Source: an uncultured Dysosmobacter sp. (lineage in GTDB: Bacteria; Bacillota; Clostridia; Oscillospirales; Oscillospiraceae). From it: a stretch of DNA of 10,056 nucleotides. The notes under the pieces are model-generated. The model was given only the letters and a program-made list of their open reading frames with translations, ran no database searches and had not been told where the DNA came from. Location of the stretch: the NCBI GenBank assembly GCA_934504065.1, contig CAKSVQ010000078.1, forward strand, positions 1 to 10,056, read 5' to 3'. Below are positions 6,567 through 10,056 of the stretch, piece by piece (positions within the stretch are counted from its first letter, which is position 1; each line of letters opens with the position of its first letter). Both the position numbers and the translations under genes were made by a program.

Positions 6567-8210
6567 TTAACCCCGTTTTTTATATCGCGACGGCGTAATT
6601 CCGTTGATTTTTTTGAATACACGCATAAAAGTACCGCGATCCGAAAAACCCGTTTTTACCGCCGTTTCTTCAACGGATAAGCCTTCTTCGAGCAAGCGTT
6701 CGGCGTTATTTATCCGCGTTTTATCAATGTAAATGGATAAACTTTCGCCCGTCGTTTCCTTGAACGAACGCGAAAAATGCGATAAACTGAAATGAAACTT
6801 TTCGGCAAGATACGCAACCGTAAGATTAGCGTCCGTATAGTTATCCGCGACGTATTCTTTAACGGCTTCGGTCCAATCGTTTTTATCCACTCCGTATTCA
6901 TCGGTATAACTTTGCAGCGCGGAAAAAACTTTATCGGTAGCGGAAATAAAATCGTCTTTCGACAAAGCGTTTGAAAAAACGTTTGTATAATCGAGTTCCG
7001 TTAAAAAACTTTCCTTAAAGTTTTTCGTCGCTTTATCGAGTTCGGCATTTAACCTGCCGCTTAAAGACAGTAATCTCGCGGCGACTTCGTTCTCACTCAC
7101 GTTATCCGTCATCGGCAAAACGAATTTTTTTAATTTTTCGCCCGCTTCGGAAAAATCTTTCGTTTTTAATAAATTGAAAAACGCTTTTACGTCTTCTACG
7201 TTGATTACCGCTATGCCTTTTATTATCGCGTCGCGATCCGATTTCGCTTTTTCTTCCGCAAAGCGTTTCTGCTCTATTATTTTGTCTATTCCTTTTTCTA
7301 TCGAGTCGAATTCGCCCTTTTCCGACAAAACGTCGCCGTCGTTTAGTTTTTTTGCGATTTTTTCAATCGGCTTATAACCGCGTTTTGCGTTTTTTACGAT
7401 AAGAAACGCCGTTAAAGCAACGCTTAAAACGAGCGACGCGGAGAAAAATATCCATAATGGTATGAATATATAAGAATATTCGCCGCCCGGAATCGACATT
7501 GAGTAATTTATGCCCGTAGATTTTCCGATTATTGCGTTTTTGAATGCGTTTTCGCTCGGTCTGCCTTTCGTAATTTCTATTTCGCCTATCGACAAAACGA
7601 AATTACCGTAACCGAAATAATCGATAACGCTTTTTTTAAGTTTACCGTTATCGATAATCCAGACCGCTTTTTTATCGGCAACGTAATCGACGCTCAATAT
7701 CGCCGCAGAATACTCTCCGAAGTCAATCAGACGAATTTTCTCGGCGGAGTATTCGCCGTACGTTTTTTCGAGTTGCTCCGCGCTCTTTCCGACGAGTCGG
7801 GATATAGTATCGGCAAAATAAGTTTTATCGTCCAACCCCGCGTCGGTTATAAAAAATCCGTCGGAAACGGGCAACGCAACTCTCGTTACGAAAGGCGTTT
7901 CGCTTTTAATCGCAACCAGCTTGTCTTTTACCGACGTGAATTTATCGTCGTCGACGCCGAGCGATATATCGGAGCGATCGAGAGAAATATAGTCGTATCC
8001 GTAAACGATTTTATGAGTTTTTTCGATTGCCGTTTCAAGCGACGCTTCAAAATATTCCGTAAAAGCGGAAAAAACGCTTTGCTCGGTTTTTTTAATCGCC
8101 GAGGAGAGCGCGCTGAAAGTAACGGCGTAAACCGCTATGCTTGTAATTAAAGGTATAAGCGTGATAAGTAAGTATGTTCGGACTCTGTTTTTAACGTAAG
8201 TTTTCATCAT
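6567..8210 (-). CDS. Membrane-anchored AraC-family transcriptional regulator (YesS/YtdP-like one-component sensor)
   Basis: Transcription regulator that probably senses an extracytoplasmic signal and controls this sugar locus. It has 547 residues. Seen: a membrane helix at about 12-34, an extracytoplasmic region of about 210 residues, a second helix at about 247-272, then a charged, HAMP/coiled-coil-like stretch (about 275-325) and a helical linker. The C-terminal AraC domain (about 450-547) has two helix-turn-helices, near 464-486 (LTVAYLAEKFHFSLSHFSRSF) and 512-534 (SVEETAVKTGFSDRGTFMRV), and ends ITPSRYKKRG. Two ATGs occur in a row at 8210 and 8207. GGGGGA lies 3 nt from the first and 6 nt from the second, so the second may be the real start. 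The gene follows the esterase by 29 nt. Bacillus YesS and YtdP have similar layouts in pectin-related loci. The ligand is unknown. Confidence 0.93.
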   Translation of the reverse strand: MMKTYVKNRVRTYLLITLIPLITSIAVYAVTFSALSSAIKKTEQSVFSAFTEYFEASLETAIEKTHKIVYGYDYISLDRSDISLGVDDDKFTSVKDKLVAIKSETPFVTRVALPVSDGFFITDAGLDDKTYFADTISRLVGKSAEQLEKTYGEYSAEKIRLIDFGEYSAAILSVDYVADKKAVWIIDNGKLKKSVIDYFGYGNFVLSIGEIEITKGRPSENAFKNAIIGKSTGINYSMSIPGGEYSYIFIPLWIFFSASLVLSVALTAFLIVKNAKRGYKPIEKIAKKLNDGDVLSEKGEFDSIEKGIDKIIEQKRFAEEKAKSDRDAIIKGIAVINVEDVKAFFNLLKTKDFSEAGEKLKKFVLPMTDNVSENEVAARLLSLSGRLNAELDKATKNFKESFLTELDYTNVFSNALSKDDFISATDKVFSALQSYTDEYGVDKNDWTEAVKEYVADNYTDANLTVAYLAEKFHFSLSHFSRSFKETTGESLSIYIDKTRINNAERLLEEGLSVEETAVKTGFSDRGTFMRVFKKINGITPSRYKKRG

Positions 8211-8239
8211 TTTCCCCCGATGAATATTTAAACCGACGG

Positions 8240-9223
8240 CTAAAAATCAAACGCTTCGCCGAGCCAGCCGCAAAGGTCGGTATTCGAGCCCAAACCGAAT
8301 CCGTGTCCGCCTTTTTCCGCCGTTTTTAATTTCGCGCTTACGCCCAAAGAGTTAAGCCTTTCGACAAAGGCAGCGCTCTTGATCGGATTAACGGTATTGT
8401 CGTCGTTTGCCTGAACGATAAATGTTTCGGGATACTTATCCGAAAGGTGTTCGAGCGGAGAATACCCGTCTATAAGTCGATTATCGAAGTTTTTCCCGAA
8501 CAATCCCGTAAGCATATACGCGCCGATTTCCCCCGTCAGATCTTTAAGATCGACGAGCGGATACGCAAGAATTACTTTTGCGGGATTTTTAAGCCCGTAT
8601 TTTTTCAGCCCGATATTTTCGCAGGCTACACTCGCGCAAAGATGACCGCCCGCCGAAAAACCGCATACGCTGTAATCGCTCATATCGACGTTCAAGTCGT
8701 CCGCGCAATTTGCGATAAGCCTGATCGCCGCGGCAAAATCTTCCATCGGCTTAGGCAAAAGCCCCGATATAAAACTTTCGGGCGTTGCCGTGCGATAACG
8801 CAAACAAAAACAATCGTACCCGTTTTCCGCAAGAACCGTCGCAATGGGAAAGCCTTCCGCAAGATTGCACACCGAGCCGTACGCTCCGCCCGAAGCGATA
8901 AACGCCGTTTTTCTTTTTTTGTTTTTCGCCGGGAAAAAGACGAGTTTAACTTTGCGTTTATCCTCGTCGCTTTCGATTTCTTTCTCGCCGTAAACGGGAA
9001 TAACCTTTCCGCCGCGGGCAAAAGCGTCGCGAACGCCGAAAATTCCCGTAAGCATATCGGCATAGCCCCACGTCGGCTGCACTTTCTCGTTAAACTCTTT
9101 CAAAGAAAGTTTGCCCGTTTCGCCGAGAAAGAAATTTTCTCCGCCCGCGATAAGGCAATCTTTTATTTCCGAAAGAGATACGTCGTTATAAAGGTCGTAA
9201 AGAGTCGTGTTTTCGTTTATCAT
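8240..9223 (-). CDS. Alpha/beta-hydrolase, putative carbohydrate esterase (acetyl-esterase/lipase-like)
   Basis: Serine hydrolase that probably removes acetyl or other acyl groups from a sugar substrate in the cytoplasm. It has 327 residues from the ATG at 9223. That start is chosen over an in-frame codon at 9280 because it overlaps the rhamnosidase stop codon as ATGA and has GGGGGC 5 nt before it. Seen: the oxyanion-hole motif SGGAYG (111-116), nucleophile elbow GFSAGGH with Ser190, the acid in NDDNTVNP (probably Asp275), and His307 in KGGHGFG. There is no signal peptide. The first 90 residues or so, which include EFNEKVQPTWGYADMLTG (44-60 region), precede the hydrolase core and I cannot assign them to a domain. 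The tight coupling to GH78 suggests that the two enzymes act on the same acylated rhamnose-bearing molecule. Peptidase or lipase activity is less likely but not excluded. Confidence 0.92.
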   Translation of the reverse strand: MINENTTLYDLYNDVSLSEIKDCLIAGGENFFLGETGKLSLKEFNEKVQPTWGYADMLTGIFGVRDAFARGGKVIPVYGEKEIESDEDKRKVKLVFFPAKNKKRKTAFIASGGAYGSVCNLAEGFPIATVLAENGYDCFCLRYRTATPESFISGLLPKPMEDFAAAIRLIANCADDLNVDMSDYSVCGFSAGGHLCASVACENIGLKKYGLKNPAKVILAYPLVDLKDLTGEIGAYMLTGLFGKNFDNRLIDGYSPLEHLSDKYPETFIVQANDDNTVNPIKSAAFVERLNSLGVSAKLKTAEKGGHGFGLGSNTDLCGWLGEAFDF

Positions 9224-10056
9224 TCGTTGCCCCCGAAAACGTAATCGCCGCTGCCTATTTCGTAAGTTTTTCCCTGCCATTCTACGATTGCAGTCGTGTT
9301 TACGGGAATGCTTACCGAAAGCGTATCGCGGTTTCTCGCGACTTTTATTTCGCCCGCTTCCGCAACGAGCGTGCGGGAGAATTTTTCAAAACCGTAATAG
9401 GTATCGGGCGCGATTTTAATCTTTTTGAACCCCGCTTCGATAAAATCGATACCGCAAACTCTTCTTCTGAACCATTCGTCTATTACGCCGAACGCATAGT
9501 GATCGAAACTGACTTTTTCGGGATTTCCGTTTTCGTCCATAGCCGTCCACGATTCCCACATACTCGTCGCGCCTTTTTCGACTTCGTATAACCAAGAAGG
9601 GCTTTTCGTCTGATAAAGTATCGCCTTAGCGAGATCTTTTCTGCCGATTTTTTCGAGCGCGTCCATAAGAAAAGGCGTTGCGAGAAAACCCGTCTGCAAA
9701 CAATATCCGTGTTCTTCCACAAGCGATATAAGCCTTTGTTTATATTCTTCGCGGTGAATATCGTCTACGAGATCGAACGCGAACGCAAGGACGTACGCGC
9801 CCATTAAATGGCGTGGGAGCATGTCGTTTGCAAAAAGTCCGTTTTGAATGGCAGACTTCATTTTTTTTGCGTAATCGCTGTAAAATTCCGCGCTTTCGTC
9901 GCCGATAACTTTACCGAGTTCGGAAAACATGGTTAAAGTTTTATAACCGAAAAACGACGAGATATACAACGCGGATTCTTTGCATATTTCAAAGCCTTCG
10001 CCCGTCCTTCCGGGAACGAGCCATTCGCCGAACTGAAAGCCCGTATCCCATAAATA
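9220..10056 (-). CDS. Alpha-L-rhamnosidase, glycoside hydrolase family 78, C-terminal part
   Basis: Inverting exo-enzyme that releases terminal alpha-L-rhamnose. The gene enters from beyond base 10056 and ends at TGA 9222-9220, leaving 278 residues in view. Seen: the (alpha/alpha)6-barrel part of the GH78 catalytic domain, with WDTGFQFGEWL at the very edge (window residues 3-13), CLQTGFLATPFLMDAL (119-134), PSWLYEVEKGATSMWESW (153-170) and SFDHYAFGVIDEWFRRRVCGI (183-203). The Glu in ATSMWESW (window residue 168) is a good candidate for the catalytic base by family analogy. From about 220 a C-terminal beta-sandwich domain follows (RTLVAEAGEIKV, LSVSIPVNTTAIVEW). The N-terminal beta domains and the general acid are outside the window, so intactness and any signal peptide cannot be judged. 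Its stop overlaps the esterase start (ATGA). Confidence 0.95.
   Translation of the reverse strand, partial: YLWDTGFQFGEWLVPGRTGEGFEICKESALYISSFFGYKTLTMFSELGKVIGDESAEFYSDYAKKMKSAIQNGLFANDMLPRHLMGAYVLAFAFDLVDDIHREEYKQRLISLVEEHGYCLQTGFLATPFLMDALEKIGRKDLAKAILYQTKSPSWLYEVEKGATSMWESWTAMDENGNPEKVSFDHYAFGVIDEWFRRRVCGIDFIEAGFKKIKIAPDTYYGFEKFSRTLVAEAGEIKVARNRDTLSVSIPVNTTAIVEWQGKTYEIGSGDYVFGGNE

Noticed and set aside
8211..8260. Possible separate promoter for the AraC gene (TTGATT with an AT-rich segment downstream)
   Set aside because: The -35-like and -10-like elements do not combine at an acceptable spacing with a good -10 sequence. The 29-nt gap fits simple co-transcription with the esterase.
8447..9244. 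Long plus-strand open frame of 265 codons opposite the esterase gene
   Set aside because: It is antisense to a gene with a clear Ser-Asp-His hydrolase signature, its translation is rich in Arg/Phe/Lys with no recognisable motif, and it has no supporting operon context. It is a shadow of biased codon use on the other strand.

Overview
All the genes in this window read on the minus strand, so transcription runs from high to low coordinates. The window is a carbohydrate-utilisation locus from what looks like an uncultured gut-type Clostridia (Bacillota). The reasons are Gram-positive-style Shine-Dalgarno sequences (GGGAGG, AAGGAGG), lipoprotein signal peptides, a LplB/YtcP/LipO-type ABC importer, a membrane-anchored AraC regulator of the YesS/YtdP kind, and moderate GC content. 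The lineage is an inference and cannot be fixed more closely from the sequence alone.

Layout in order of transcription: (1) the C-terminal 278 residues of a GH78 alpha-L-rhamnosidase, running in from beyond base 10056 and ending at 9220; (2) an alpha/beta-hydrolase (esterase-like, 9223-8240) coupled to it by an ATGA stop/start overlap; (3) a two-TM AraC-family regulator (8210-6567); (4) a 144-bp intergenic region (6423-6566) with a near-consensus extended -10 promoter and a stem-loop predicted at the very 5' end of the transcript; (5) an unrecognised lipoprotein built from three similar beta-rich repeats (6422-5145); (6) a large solute-binding lipoprotein (5130-3466); (7) and (8) two CUT1-type permeases (3452-2511 and 2499-1612); (9) a hairpin plus U-rich tail in the permease/GH3 gap; (10) a GH3 beta-glycosidase (1560 to beyond base 1), cut by the window edge after 520 residues. 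No stretch longer than 300 bases lacks a gene, and no RNA gene, mobile element or CRISPR array was seen.

Inferred working model: the lipoprotein(s) capture a rhamnose-containing oligosaccharide or glycoside outside the cell and the two permeases import it. No ATPase is encoded here, so a shared MsmX/MsmK-type ATPase encoded elsewhere is presumed. The esterase and GH3 show no signal peptide at their starts and would act in the cytoplasm; the rhamnosidase N-terminus is outside the window. They would remove acyl groups, beta-linked sugars and terminal rhamnose. The AraC protein, with an extracytoplasmic sensor region, is placed to control the promoter just after its own gene. The most unusual parts are the triple-repeat lipoprotein and the architecture of the 6422-6566 control region.
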